Assembly (NCBI GenBank): GCA_014529385.2
Contig: CM043952.1
Span: forward strand, 57,151,119 to 57,215,118
Origin: Adiantum capillus-veneris
Lineage: Eukaryota > Streptophyta > Polypodiopsida > Polypodiales > Pteridaceae
DNA: 64,000 bases
Reading direction: 5' to 3'
A program made the translations under genes and the position numbers. Of the stretch, positions 47,093 through 58,680 are shown one piece after another. The notes under the pieces were generated by a model that saw only the letters and a program-made list of their open reading frames with translations, was not told where the DNA came from and searched no databases. Each line of letters starts with the position of its first letter. Position 1 is the stretch's first letter.

Positions 47093-48100
47093 TCAATTGT
47101 GTTGCTCTGAAGCAGCATCTTGTTCACCAAACAAATTTCTAACTGTGCTAGGGGTATCTTGGCGGGCATACTCATTTGCCATGCCAAACATAATATATAT
47201 TCCTTGTGGAATATCTTGTGAATAGATTGTGCATCGGCTACTATTTTTCATTGAACGAATAAGACAAATAAAGTGATACTAATGACCACATGTCAATGTA
47301 TAATATCCACTCCATCCATCAAATTCTTATAGCAAACTGGACATTGGGAAGATGAGGATGCATATGATGTAGACGAGGGGACCAAATTTGGATGCAGGAC
47401 AAGATGGCTGATGTGTGTCCCTTGTACAGGTGTTGGATTCACTCGCTGTGTCAGATTTTGAACGTCCTGGCTTACACGGTGAATGCTTTTCTCCATCCAG
47501 ACCTGTGAGGGTTGGGGTGTCTAGGTGGCTATAGAAAGCCATGTTATTTTTGCATCTTTCTCTGCCAACTATGTCGTGTAAATATCCTTCTCTCTCTTTA
47601 AGTGTAGGTCCGTACCTTCCACTATCAATGCCAGCTCATCTCGGGTGAAAGTGACACAACTCTCCCTTATATCATGAGTGGCAACATTTGTCTCCTTTGA
47701 CGAAAAGTCTACTAGTCGTTGTTGCACAAAGTGAACATATAACATTTTTGCAAAATATAACACACAATCTACATTGTGCATGGGATGGCCATAAGCTTCC
47801 AAGTAAATCCTCTCAGCGTTTTCTTTGATCGCATCATGGCTGCACTTCAAAACCTTCCACCTTCCTTTCTTGATCTCTGCGTCCTCACATGGCCATATTG
47901 TTTTGATCATGTCCTTTGTCACTTATTTATTGATCTCTTTCCATTGCACGTGGTTTGGATTTCCCCATTTTGAGAGTCGTCGAGCAATGCACATCGCTTA
48001 CTGTGCCGACATACCGTGTGCTAGAGGCTGCATTAATAGCCGCTTGTTGTTGATCATCGAGCACTGATTGGGTGCCAATATCTTGTTCTTCATCGGCCAT
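47093..48100 (-). pseudogene. K2 RING-finger gene
   Basis: Starts MADEEQDIGTQSVLDDQQQA at 48100, matching the K1 start MAEEEQTCDTQTV. The middle is 47569-47922 (MIKTIWPCEDAEIKKGRWKV, HPMHNVDCVLYFAKMLYVHF, TFTRDELALIVEG). The C-terminal RING at about 47225-47347 has CPVC, TCGHYYHFIC and CTIY, where the last cysteine of the final C-x2-C pair is Tyr. It ends SEQHN-stop at 47093, about 110 bp from the convergent transposase end. A predicted ubiquitin-ligase-type domain; substrate unknown. Frameshifts and the missing Cys suggest this copy is inactive. Confidence 0.7.
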
Positions 48101-48439
48101 TTTCTCTTGGAGCTACAATCGACAGATAGACAAATTTTCAATATCATTGGCAAATATATATTCTCATGATTCAACAGTCTCACAGATGCACAAGATAGCA
48201 ACTTCTCGTCCACTACATAAGATGTCAGAATCCACTAAATCAAACCACAACTAATACGACTAATTGAACCACAAGGAAAATTTGAAATATCAACACTCAA
48301 CATGACAAATTTTAAATGACTAAAGATAATTGACTAAAGAAGGTGAACCGCTTCAAACCAGATAATACACTTCAATGAAAAATAGAATACCCTGGACAAG
48401 ACAAATGTTTATCATAAAAAATGTTTAGATCAGATAAAA
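48101..48439 (-). other. Spacer between K2 kinase-like and RING genes
   Basis: AT-rich, no ORF, 340 bp; the K1 equivalent (22600-22912) is about 310 bp. Either an intergenic/promoter region or a long intron joining the two into one gene; sequence alone does not decide. Confidence 0.5.
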
Positions 48440-50050
48440 TGATGGTGCAAGTTCAACAAGGGGACGTTGGACAGGATTAGGGTCTGTCTTTAAATGTTCT
48501 TTGAAAAATATCAACACGTCAGATGTATTTCTTCTTTGTTCCCGCTCTTTTAACTTCATCAACAATCTACTTTAATCTGAATAGCCCTCATAACATCTTC
48601 GTCCGGGTGGTGAAAAACTTCTTCTGGAAAATAAACTTCTCTGGCTGCACTCCAAAACTCTGCCAGCATGTCGAATAGATAATCCGATGCATAAATGTCG
48701 CTCGCTTTTGTGTATACATCTATGCACCATGGATCGTATAGCATTAGAGCAATCCACTGTTGCTTAGCCATCTCTGCATCCCTTGCTCTCTGTGCCTCCA
48801 AAACTGTAGATTCTGACTATGCGCTTGGATGCAGATAATTAATTTCTATGTGCTTAGCTGGCATTCTGAGCATCATCCCCCAATCAATGATGCTGACACG
48901 GGGTTTATTTGCGCGAGTAAAGTCCAGCATTATGTTGAACGGGTGCAAGTCACTGTGCACTATCCCGATCGAATGGACAGCCGCAACGCCATCGATTAAG
49001 GCGTGACAAATGGTTGACATATGCTCGATCACTACTTTGATATGCACCTGTTTATCTCTTGTACAAGAAGATTTGCTGCAGGCAATGACATCTAGCCATG
49101 TTGTAGCCTGTGCATGTGTCGTCTGAACAATCCGTGAACGAATGGTAAGCAGCACATCATGTTGCCCATGGTACCTCCATTGTAGTACGGAAATATTGTG
49201 ATCCAAGGAGCTTTGACAGTAAAGCCAATGCACCTTAAAATGGAGGGGTGAAGCGTTTGCATTCCTTGCTCTCTTTGAAAGCTGTCAAATTTTGCCTCAC
49301 TTCCTTCCTTGTAACATTTTCCCACATATGTAATGTGGTCTGGAAAAAAAGAGATGCCTTTGATGGTGTACAATGTGCACACACCAAGGGATCCTGCTCC
49401 AACCCTCATAACTTCTACCGAGGCTTCGTGAGGGATGCCGACAAGATGAGTGCACTTGGAATTCAAAGCCATGCGCATGATTGTGTCGGTGCTGCTAGCA
49501 TCGGATTAACCTACCAAAGTTGCTTGCACATCTTGGGCCATCTTCAATCTCTTGGGTAAGGTTGCCTGGTCCTGCGCTTTCACATGCTTCATCTTTACCT
49601 TGTGTTCCTTTCACAATTTATCCCAGAGCTCTAATTTTGACATGTCACAGGCAGATGGGATATCTTCCTTTAAGTCTCTACAACATACTTTCATATTGCC
49701 CAACACTGTCCTAACCTTGTGGTGGGGGTCAAATTCTTAAATCCCTGCTAGAATCAACAATTCGTATTGTCCTTCACCTTGTAGCTTGCACTCTGTGTTC
49801 TCCCATATAGCACTACTGAGGTCTTTGATAAAGACATCACTTTCACTAATTTGCTATATGCGACCATCTACACATGATGAGATTGCCAAAATACATTCTT
49901 TACAAATGTCACGCATAATACTTTTCTTTTGATCTGGCGTCGTATTTGCAGGGACAATGAAAAACACCATATCAAATACAAATTCATGGTTGCGGATGAT
50001 ACTAACACTCTCACACTATTTCAGGCAAACCCTTAACCACGACTTGAAGA
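48440..50050 (-). pseudogene. K2 protein-kinase-like gene
   Basis: Reads right to left. The N-terminal unit (about 50050-49500) gives FVFDMVFFIVPANTTPDQKK, IMRDICKECILAISSCVDG and KLELWDKL with a few stops. Then the kinase domain: glycine-loop-like VGAGSLGVC, invariant-Lys region YVGKCYKEG, helix-C-like FDSFQREQGM, LHPSILRCIGF, catalytic loop VHSDLHPFNIMLDF (HSD for HRD), IIDWGMM (DWG for DFG). The C-terminal unit EFWSAAREVYFPEEVF, FFKEHLKTDPNPVQ is seen only in K1/K2. The K, D, N and D residues needed for phosphotransfer are present, so the ancestor may have been active. A frameshift near 49110, a TAG after NYLHPSA and upstream stops inactivate this copy. Confidence 0.75.
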
Positions 50051-50348
50051 CTTTAAGAAATGGTGCAAGGAAATATTGAGAAAAATTGAAAGCAATATTC
50101 ACTTAAAATTGCAATCTGTTACACGTGTAAAATGCAAAATAAACAAGTGGTTTATAAGAACTAATCCAGATCAAACAATACATATTAACAATCTGGCACA
50201 TTTCAGGATATATTAAATTTTTAACTTATATTTTTCTCCGTGCGCACATTCTAGTTCAAACAAAGCATACACCGACTTAAAGACTTCAAAAACATTTAAA
50301 ACATTGGAAGTATTACAAATCGGACTAGAAAATTGCAAAGAATGTCTT
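50051..50348. other. K2 right non-coding region
   Basis: AT-rich; nothing recognised. It would hold the promoter of the minus-strand kinase-like gene. Confidence 0.4.
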
Positions 50349-50667
50349 GCTCTTTAAAAAGATAGAAATAAATATCTAACATGCAAATTGTGTTCACACA
50401 CCTTTTTACATAGAATTTATGTAAATGTAGCATTCAAAATAGCGATGATAATTGATGCTCTTTAAAAAGATACAAAAGAATATTTAACATGCAAATTGTG
50501 TGAAAATTCTTTTTTATAAAGAATTTATGTAAATGAAGCAAAATAGCGATAATGCTTGAGGTTCTTTAAAAAGATAAAAATGAATATTTAACATGGAAAT
50601 TGTGTGTTAAATACTTTTTTGCATATAATTTATGTAAATGTAGCATTTAAAATAGCGATGATTGATG
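50349..50667. repeat. Three 104-108-bp tandem repeats in K2
   Basis: CTCTTTAAAAAGATA starts at about 50349, 50457 and 50561; each unit ends near AAAATAGCGATGAT. TTTAAA is a small palindrome in each unit. Upstream of the kinase-like gene and subterminal in K2. Confidence 0.85.
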
Positions 50668-51209
50668 AATAAAGCATTCTTTTGAATATGATTAGCTAGT
50701 ATATAATTTCATATGGGCACTTAAAAACAACAAAATCAAACAATTCAAACATTTGTATATGAAATACTCTTCACAGCCGCGTTATCGACCAAGTATTTAA
50801 TATACTTAATACTTAAAAAATTAACTACACATGCACATAAAAATTATATGACATTCGTATGACCGGGTTAACGACATGATCGCCACATTTATGCAAAAAT
50901 AGATGCTTCTAACAAATGACACTCTTTTAGCTGCATTACCGATTGAGTACCACTTAAATCTAAGGAGAAATAATAGCTTGCATACGAACATCATATAGCC
51001 ACGTTACTGAATGATGCCCATATGTTTTTTGGGAAAGGAGAAGGGAAGTTGACTTACCATAAGGATACTAGATTCGTCACGTTATCGACGTAGTACGCAG
51101 ACAGTAAGCCAATACTTACTACAAGGACACCATCGTCCCCGCGTCACCAAGGTGATGCCCCCGTGGTAAGCACTGTTCCGTAGAATAGCTTATGCACACA
51201 CTCCCATTG

Positions 51210-51350
51210 TGTGGTAAGGTACCTTATGACTGTCGTGCAATACGACAAAAGATACGCTACCACACAACACATACACACACACAACACATACCCGGATCGT
51301 GTGGTCAGGTACTCCGCTACTTTCGTGCACTGTGACACAGAGCACGCTCC
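51210..51350. repeat. Diverged tandem pair in K2 right end
   Basis: GTGTGGTAAGGTACCTTATG (51210) and GTGTGGTCAGGTACTCCGCT (51299) begin two similar segments about 90 bp apart, with CA-rich sequence between. Confidence 0.5.
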
Positions 51351-51413
51351 CACAAGACCCCCTCTCTCCCTCTCTACCCTCTCCTCTCGAGGTACTTGCA
51401 AACGCGGTCGATG

Positions 51414-51522
<109 letters not shown>

Positions 51523-51585
51523 AAGATGAAACAAAGAAATAACACCCAGCGGGCCTGATCGGGCCCGTATATATATAATTCTGCG

Positions 51586-51680
51586 GGTCCGTTGGGCTTT
51601 TTAGTATTCCCAATGAGCTCGCAGAGAAAACGTAAAAGCTTAGCAGGCCCACCGAGAAAATGGAAAAGCCCGACGAGATT
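51586..51680. repeat. Subterminal inverted repeat of K2, right end
   Basis: GTTGGGCTTTTTAGTATTCC and, inverted, GTCGGGCTTTTCCATTTTCT flank a GC-rich centre. Same words as the left-end hairpin (CCGGGCTTTTTCATTTTTCC). Confidence 0.6.
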
Positions 51681-51812
51681 TTAGTGGGTTTTCAGGTGGT
51701 CCTAAACCGAATTCTTTGTGATCATGTTAAGTGTAATCATGTAAATGTGTCAATAGACCTTGGGATCACATATAATTTGTGGTAATTACATAAATATTAA
51801 ATCCCTGCTCAC

Positions 51813-52401
51813 TAATTTTCTTCCATGCATACTTCCAATGATTGCTATAAACCATGACTCGTGTACTCTTGCGAGAAAAATTGCTTTTCCAAGTGCATTT
51901 TGTACTTCTTCTAGTGTCTGCATTCGAAAGCTTTGATGCAATGATCTTTGACGCATTTTCCCAAGTCCACCCTCACCATGGCACTTAAAAGGAACACTGC
52001 ATGGTGTTTCCTCTCCTTGTGCATGCTGTTTGTAGGGTTGGTTGGTGTCACTACAGGATTATCATGGTCGATATTTAATTAGAGATGATCTTGATATGCA
52101 TTCATAACAGATTTCTCTACCCATTGTCTCTTGCTACCTTTTTTGGTGGAGCTCTTCTCTCAAATGCTTTGCAACTATAGGCGTGTGAGGATGCTCGCAC
52201 TTTTGATAATTCTTTGTAATTTAGCTATCCAAAAAGTTGGTCCCTAATACGAGGATCCCCGCCTAATTTTGTGGCGTAGCAAAATTTGCATTGCCACTCC
52301 ATAAATCGACCGCATATGTTGTGAGCAAACTCCCACTCTTTGCCAAGGGTTTTTTTCTTCTTTCTAAACTTCCTACCACTTGTGCCTACATTTTGCTCCA
52401 T
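51813..52401 (-). pseudogene. K1 hAT-like transposase, N-terminal part
   Basis: Starts MEQNVGTSG at 52401 as in K2. The BED finger reads FMEWQCKFCYATKLGG and PRIRDQLFG. Further on it matches the K2 linker up to AWKKISE at 51813, where K2 is inserted; the reading resumes at 25518. Stops throughout. Confidence 0.75.
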
Positions 52402-53385
52402 TTCTTGAATTTAATGCTGAAGGCATAAGAACTAGATGTTCAGTTATAAAAGAAATTGTTTACTTGTCAATATATATTAAAGCTGAAAATCATAGTTAAG
52501 AATGCAATCAAATTCACACATTGTGCAAGTTGCAATGCACTTTTGTCAATCCACATATTGACCACATATGTTGTGAGCAAATATACACATTGTAATGCAC
52601 TCTCTATTTGACATTATGCATACACCAAAGCTATGAATTTGTCAATGCAATTACAAACATGAGGATAAGTTATACACCCTTTTTGATTTGTAGACAATAA
52701 GACACATCTAGAAACTTCACATTGTTCATATATATAGGGGTTTAGGTTTTTGTTAATTTTATCAACTATTTTCACGTACAACAAAGAATAAAACCCAACA
52801 AAAGCAATAATCTATGATTTAACATCTCATGTACTAACAATTTTTCACAACACACAATGAAGTCTCTATCTAAACCAGTGCATAGAACAAGACTATGAAA
52901 TCTTCAATACAATTACATAATTGAGGACTATTTTTACTCAATCAAGGATTGTAGCCCCCTTATGCATTCAACTCAATATATAAAAGCTATTTTCACCCAA
53001 TTAAGGATTATCGCTCTTATATTGTGCAGTGACAAACAATGTACATCAATTTAAATATATGATGGTGTGAAACACAAGACTTCAAGGATCTTTATATACC
53101 CAGTACACTAGTACAGGGCATCCAACCATTGAGGGATGAGCATGACTCTTCAAAGATTCTATTTTTTTCAAATCGTACCTTTGTTTTTGGTCAAGGATTA
53201 AATTTTCTTTAGAAGTGGTTATCGTATTATGAATCACGCTCGGTCCATAAAAAGGACCCGTGACTCTATAACCTTATGTCAATTCACAAGGAGAAATAAC
53301 TATACCTGGTGTTAGGATACACTCCCCATGGATTTTCCTAGTCAAAATGCCAACAATAGTAGAGGTTTTACTATATGCAGGTAAG
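52402..53385. other. K1 transposase upstream region
   Basis: AT-rich, no ORF. 52900-53345 matches 25750-26220 of K2 in inverse orientation (for example GTGTACTGGACATATAAAGA and TAGTCATCTCCTTGTGAATT in K2), so it is a conserved non-coding part of the K family. Confidence 0.55.
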
Positions 53386-53460
53386 CTCGTCGGGCTTTTT
53401 TTATTTTCTCGACGGTTCCCTGGCAAACACATCAAGAAAATAAAAAATCCCAACTAGATT
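53386..53460. repeat. Subterminal inverted repeat of K1
   Basis: CGTCGGGCTTTTTTTATTTT with an imperfect inverse AAAATAAAAAATCCCAACTA 25 bp on. Same motif as both ends of K2. Confidence 0.6.
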
Positions 53461-53519
53461 GAAGAGTACCCGGTGGGGTTACTGGTTGTGGTGGTTTCTA
53501 CAAGTTACCATGCAAGCTA

Positions 53520-55095
53520 TGTCATAATAATCAATATCTAATTCTCCTAAATGATTTTCTCATATTAAACTGATCATTTAATGTGGGGAAGTGCCAGGGG
53601 AGAAAAAGCTAGAATATTGGTTAAGCTAGTAGACCAGCCACAGTAGGGATCCAAAGGGGGCGCCATCTGCAAAAGAGCCATGTGCAACAATGGGCTAAAA
53701 AGACCTTAAGGTTCAGCCCATTAAGACTTCCAAAATGCTAAGGTTTCAAAATTCAAAGGTTGTGTCCAAAGGTCAACCCTAGGGAAAATTGGATGCTTTG
53801 TGTGTGCCCTAAAAGTCTTTGCACATCCCTACATGGGAGGGGGCGAGCCCTAAAGGTAGGGGATGAGAGAGAAAGCCACACACACACACACACACAGGCT
53901 CCCTTTACACAAAGGGAATGAGGGACGCATGTCAGCTCCCTAGGCTAGATGCCCACAAGGTGTGCCCAATTTCTATTGGATGACCCTTGAAGTGGACCAA
54001 TGAGAATTAAGCTAGAGTAAATCTAGTTTAATTAATTTAAAAACATTTAATAAAAGAAACCAATGAGAATTAAGTCTCCTAGAAGACTATTGGGCAGTCT
54101 CCCAAGGGGTCCAATGAGCATTCAGGAGCCCCATGGCTTGCCTGATTCCTATTGGCCAGGAGGCAAAGGGGTCCAATGAGAGTTTAGTTTAATTATTTAA
54201 TTACCTAAAGCTCTCACAAAAGGGGAAAGGGGGAAACATGTCAGAAGGCTATCACTTATGCTGCTTAATTGTAATTGGCTTGACTTGGGGAGGGCCAATG
54301 AGGCTTCAGGAAGAGCAATTAACAAGAGGGCTCGCCCAAGAGAGAGAGAGGGGGCTGATTTTTGCAAGGATTATCACACACACACACACTCACACAAGCT
54401 CATGTGTGAAGAAAGAGAAGACTATCTCTTCCCAAGCTTTAATGGAGAACTCATCACCTACTCCAAGCTTGTGAGATAGAAGCCTACATCAACACTCTCT
54501 TGGCCTGTGGATGCAAATCCAACCAAGAGCCAAGCTTCAATGCATGCTCATCTCCTCTACCAAGCTAATTACTAAGCTAAGCTATGCTAATATGAGTGAT
54601 TATGTGAGGAGATGTACATCTTTCTCGTAAGATACTCCTTCTTCCTCTCAATCTACTCTCATACCCTGCTAGCTCTCACCATCTTCGAAGGTGTGTGAGG
54701 TCTTGGGTCTGAGAACGGAGATAATTCAAGTTGTGTTTGTTAAGTGTTTTGCTTAGTGCATGAAGTTTCCATCTTCATTGCACTAGCTAGTCATGAAGGA
54801 ACACAAAGAATTGTATTGTACAATGTCTCTCTTGATGGGAGAAACCATAATACAAAGCCTTTTGGAGGGGGGACCGGCTCCATGCAAATCCGGTCCTCAA
54901 CTGTTGTCAATAGCTTAATTTCTCTCTCTTTTGAAAGTATTGTAGATGCTATCTAACTAGGTGTTATGCTTTTTGTTGCTCTCTCTCCACCCAAGCACTC
55001 TTGTAATTCTCATTAGGAATCTATTCTAATGAAATGCCCACTATGTTCATGCTAGTTTCCGCTACACATAAGTTATTAGGCCATTAAATGTTACA
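53520..55095 (+). mobile_element. Solo LTR3, copy 2
   Basis: TGTCATAATAATC...AAATGTTACA, 1576 bp, near-identical to the inverse of 26777-28364. Flanks AGCTA (53515-53519) and AGATA (55096-55100) differ by one base, so the target duplication has mutated in one copy. Inserted in the subterminal region of K1. Confidence 0.85.
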
Positions 55096-55199
55096 AGATA
55101 CGTTAACAATTAACATGACCACATCTTATTCATGTGTGATCACTCACGTTATTGAGGTAACCATGTGGTCGTTATCATGTCAGTGAAATCATGGCTAGT

Positions 55200-55978
55200 A
55201 GTCCTAGGTAGTACAAATTCGTTCATTCAGTCATTCATTTTTTGTTTGAAAAGGTCGTCACTTGTGTCCTCTTCAAAAATTCTCTTCATTTTGATGTCGA
55301 CGTCGTTTGTTGTTTTATTTTTCATCTTCATGTTGTTTGTCCAAAATGTTGAGGGAAAGACTTTATGGCTAATGTTGTGAGGCATGCTTACATTGTAAGT
55401 GCAATGCTTAAGTGTGTGCGCTCATGTGAAAAAGGTAGGGTGGTCTTGCCAACTGTTTGCCGATAGTGCCGATAGTGTCTAAACGCGTGCGAGGTGTGTA
55501 AACATATATGCCTTCATGCACATATATTACAGTTATGTCATGTGTCAACTCAAAATAGTGCTCAGTTTGTACACACATTGCAAAAAGAGTGTGCATGATC
55601 ATAGTGAAGTGGGTTACAAAAAGTATTAGGCTTTGTATTGGGAAGGGCCTCTCAACAATAAACTTGAAGCTCCAAGAAAAATGCAAATTTGGAGAACAAA
55701 TGGCATCATCCACCACAGGAAGTTTTGAACAAATTCTCACAATAATTCCCACATTGTGACTTACCTCAACATTATGAGCTTTTGTGAGGGAGGCGCGACC
55801 GCATACCTAGCTAGGTATGATTGGGGGCAGGGGAACCCCCCCCCCCCCCCCCCCCCCTCAAAAAAAAAAAAAAAAAAAGCAAATGCTCATGATGTTATTC
55901 ATTGTATGAAAAACAATGGAAAAGACTCCGTTTTCCTACATGAGAAAATTTCTAAATCTTCTTGTGGGTCGGTGGAGG
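55200..55978. other. No gene seen; homopolymer pair
   Basis: Low-complexity but largely unique-looking sequence right of K1. A run of about 22 C at 55837-55858 is followed by about 18 A at 55861-55878. The minus-strand 114-aa frame at 55408-55752 has no recognisable motif and is not called. Confidence 0.5.
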
Positions 55979-56290
55979 GGGAGTGAGGGGTTAATGCGCG
56001 AATGGATGGGGTAAGTTTAAAGGCGAGGGCAGTAAAGCTGCAGCACAGAAGGCGAGGATGGCGAGTGCAGGGTGGGTGCTGCTGGTTGGAGGCGACCAAG
56101 AACGATGAGCAGCATGGCGAGAAGCAGGAGCAAGGGCAAGCAACACGCAATGGTTGGTGGTGAGGGAGATGGCGACGAGCAGCGAGGAGGCAGACAGAGG
56201 GGCGAGTACGGGGCTATTGTCCTCGAGGAGGTGGTGGGGCTGTCCCTGGCATCTTCCAGCAATAATAGCTGGTCAGGAGGCTAGCAACGG
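55979..56290. other. GC-rich segment, possible host promoter or first exon
   Basis: G-rich and GC-rich amid AT-rich neighbours (GGCGAGGATGGCGAGTGCAG and similar). Short frames on both strands (MGAAGWRRPRTMSSMARSRS on plus) show no family signature. It lies just upstream of a plausible exon. Confidence 0.35.
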
Positions 56291-56330
56291 GCGACGGGAG
56301 GAGATCCATTCGCAAACGCTTTTTAAACAG

Positions 56331-56462
56331 GAAAACATAGGCATCAATTTTGATGTGGAAAGTAGGCACGGAGAAAATGTGCCCAATACCTTCACTGAAA
56401 AAAGTCTGCGGCCTGCTGTAAATGAGAACATCCAGATATGTGAAACCTACACCAGTTCAAAG
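56331..56462 (+). CDS. Candidate host exon, 44 codons, unknown protein
   Basis: Bounded by a pyrimidine-rich acceptor (TTTTTAAACAG, ends 56330) and a donor (GTATGC from 56463). Open throughout, exactly 132 bp, phase 0 at both ends. Reads ENIGINFDVESRHGENVPNT, continuing to ICETYTSSK. No domain recognised. It could be part of a host gene whose first exon is the GC-rich segment just upstream. Exon status is inference from splice-like borders and coding-like composition. Confidence 0.35.
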
Positions 56463-56654
56463 GTATGCTTTTTTTCTTTAAACCAAGTAAGCGGTTTGAA
56501 TTAAAGTAAGAAGCTAAAAAAAGTTACATCAGACTACCCAAGGAGTGGGTTACTCACAAGATTTAAAGGGGTTTGGTGACAAGTATCACACTAGAAAATA
56601 AATTGTCGACCAAAACAGTATATGTTGGAGGTTTTTTGAGCCTACTGAAATTCA

Positions 56655-56893
56655 TCAATACATTACAGATTGTCAATCTTAGCCTAATGACGATCCACAA
56701 AGTCATGGGCTGCTTCAAACCTCCTTACCAATTCACAAATTTCATCAGCAATCTCTTGGACCCAGTCATGTGCAATGTTAATTGTCCCATTGTCAGTGAG
56801 ATGGTCCTGCACTTCAACATCCACATTGGAATACTACTCCATCGCATCTTTTATTATAGCAATCTTGCTCTTGTATATCCTGACTTGATCTTA
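56655..56893 (-). pseudogene. Coding-like minus-strand fragment, unknown family
   Basis: Reads DQVRIYKSKIAIIKDAME, one stop, then VDVEVQDHLTDNGTINIAHD, WVQEIADEICELVRRFEAAH and DFVD before another stop. Hydrophilic, helix-like composition suggests former coding on this strand in preference to the overlapping plus-strand frame. No family recognised. Confidence 0.3.
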
Positions 56894-57058
56894 TTTTAGA
56901 TTGGCATCCTGCACCTGGCAACCAATAAATAAAACTTTCAGACTAGGTGTCTGATAGGCATTAATAAAGAGTGAAGATTTTCTATATAACCAAATGACCC
57001 ATAAAAATTCTGCCCTGCTTCTAGACCAGAACTTAGAAAGAATCCTCACTAAATCACC

Positions 57059-58667
57059 TATCATAAAAACTAATATCTAACCAACCCAAATGATTTTCTC
57101 ATATTAAACTCATCATTTAATGTGCAAGAATAAATGGGAACAAGGGTTAGAATATAGAGATGTGTTTTCAGATCTATCTCAACACGGGGTCAATGGTAAA
57201 GGGGTCCAAATGAGAGATGGTCTGTCAAAGAGAAAGGCTAGACAATAGAGCTTAGAATACCTTAGGGTTAGCTTCATTAAAGACCTCCAAAGGTTAGTGT
57301 TAAAAATCCCTTTGACCTTAGGTAAGATAGGGCTGAGCTTGAGGTGGGAACTTGGCCCAAGCTTAAGGTGCTTGAGGTGTTTGTCGTGCTTGATGACTAA
57401 GGTGCTTGAGGTGCTTGTTGTGCTGACTAGGTGCTTGAGGTGCTTGTCGTGCTTGCCGATTAGGGAGCTTGAGGTGCTTGTGGGAACACCACCCAAGCTT
57501 GAGGTGCTTTGTCATGCTTGTTGAATAAGGTGCTTGAGGTAAGGTGTGCAAATATCAAGGTCTATCCCTACAAGGAGGGGGGGAGCCCTACAAGAGGGGG
57601 TAGAGAGAGAACACATACACTCTCACACAAGGTAAGCTTGGTACAAACAAAGTATTTAGGACACTTGTCAAGTTCCTCCTCATGTTGCCCTCATCGTGTG
57701 CCTAAAGCCTATTGGTTGGCCACCGAAGATAATTTAGAAGATTTAATCAATTGTTTTTGCATCTATCAAATCCTCTCTCTCAAAGGGGAAAGGGGGACAT
57801 TTGTCCCAAGTCTACCCGTGTTGCTTGTAACACCTCTTGCTTGTGATTGGCTAGGCCTGGAGGCGTCCAATGAGCTTCAAGCATGAGATACAAGGGGGGG
57901 TTTACCAAGGAATCTAGGGGCATGCTTGGGGAATATACTCTCCCCCCCTCCCTCCCCCCCAAACACACACACACACACAGACACACACACACACACACAC
58001 TCATTGTACATTGTGCAAAGTGCAAAGTGCAAGAGCTCCCTCTCCTTATCCAAGCAAGTAGAAAGGTTGAGAGCCTACACCAACACTCTTGGCTATGGAA
58101 TACAAATCCAACCAAGAGCCATGCTTCAATGCTTAAGCTTTCCATCTTCTCCATCTTCATTACTATGCTATTATGTATGCTAGCAAGAAGAGTGATGATA
58201 AGTGAGGAACTAATTCTTTCTCCTATGAAATGTTTCTTATTCCTCTTCCTTACTCTCATTCCCTACTCGCTCTCTCCACCTTCGAAGGTGTTTGAGGTCT
58301 TGGGATTGAGGCTTGGGATAGTTAATGATTTCCACAAAGTTTATGTTATGCTCGTGATGCATGAAGCTTTCCATCTTCATTGCATCACCTAAATCACAAA
58401 GGAACACAAAGATTGTATTGTAACAATTCTCTCTTGATGGGAGAAACTATAATACAAATTCCTATTGGAGTGGGGACATGCTCCACATAAATCCGGTCCT
58501 CAACTGTTGTTATGTTCTCTAAACTCTCTCTCTTGCAAAATTAATGTTCATGCCAAGTTAACTAAATGGTATGTTTATGTTGCTACCATCGATCTCACAA
58601 AGTAAGTACATAAAAGTACTTCTCTAATTTCCGCTACTCTCCAAGTTAATAGGTCATTTCCATTCCA
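57059..58667 (+). mobile_element. 5' LTR of LTR3-family element
   Basis: Begins TATCATAA (TG to TA change relative to TGTCATAA of the solo copies) and ends TTCCATTCCA directly before the primer site. Shares AAATGATTTTCTCATATTAA and GGACCGG-type words with the two solo LTRs but is much more diverged. A short tandem repeat at 57360-57545 is specific to this copy. Confidence 0.8.
57360..57545. repeat. Minisatellite in LTR3 copy 3
   Basis: Irregular repeats of GCTTGAGGTGCTTGTCGTGC with spacers, about five units of 30-45 bp. The plus and minus frames over it are repeat artefacts. Confidence 0.8.
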
Positions 58668-58668
58668 T

Positions 58669-58680
58669 TGGTATCAGAGC
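58669..58680 (+). other. Primer binding site of LTR3-family element
   Basis: TGGTATCAGAGC, initiator tRNA-Met type, one base after the LTR end. Confidence 0.95.

Noticed and set aside
55408-55752. 114-aa minus-strand frame
   Set aside because: No motif, no splice-like borders, composition like random AT-rich sequence.
57297-57524. Frames rich in LKHLS/LEVLV repeats on both strands
   Set aside because: They translate a minisatellite inside an LTR.
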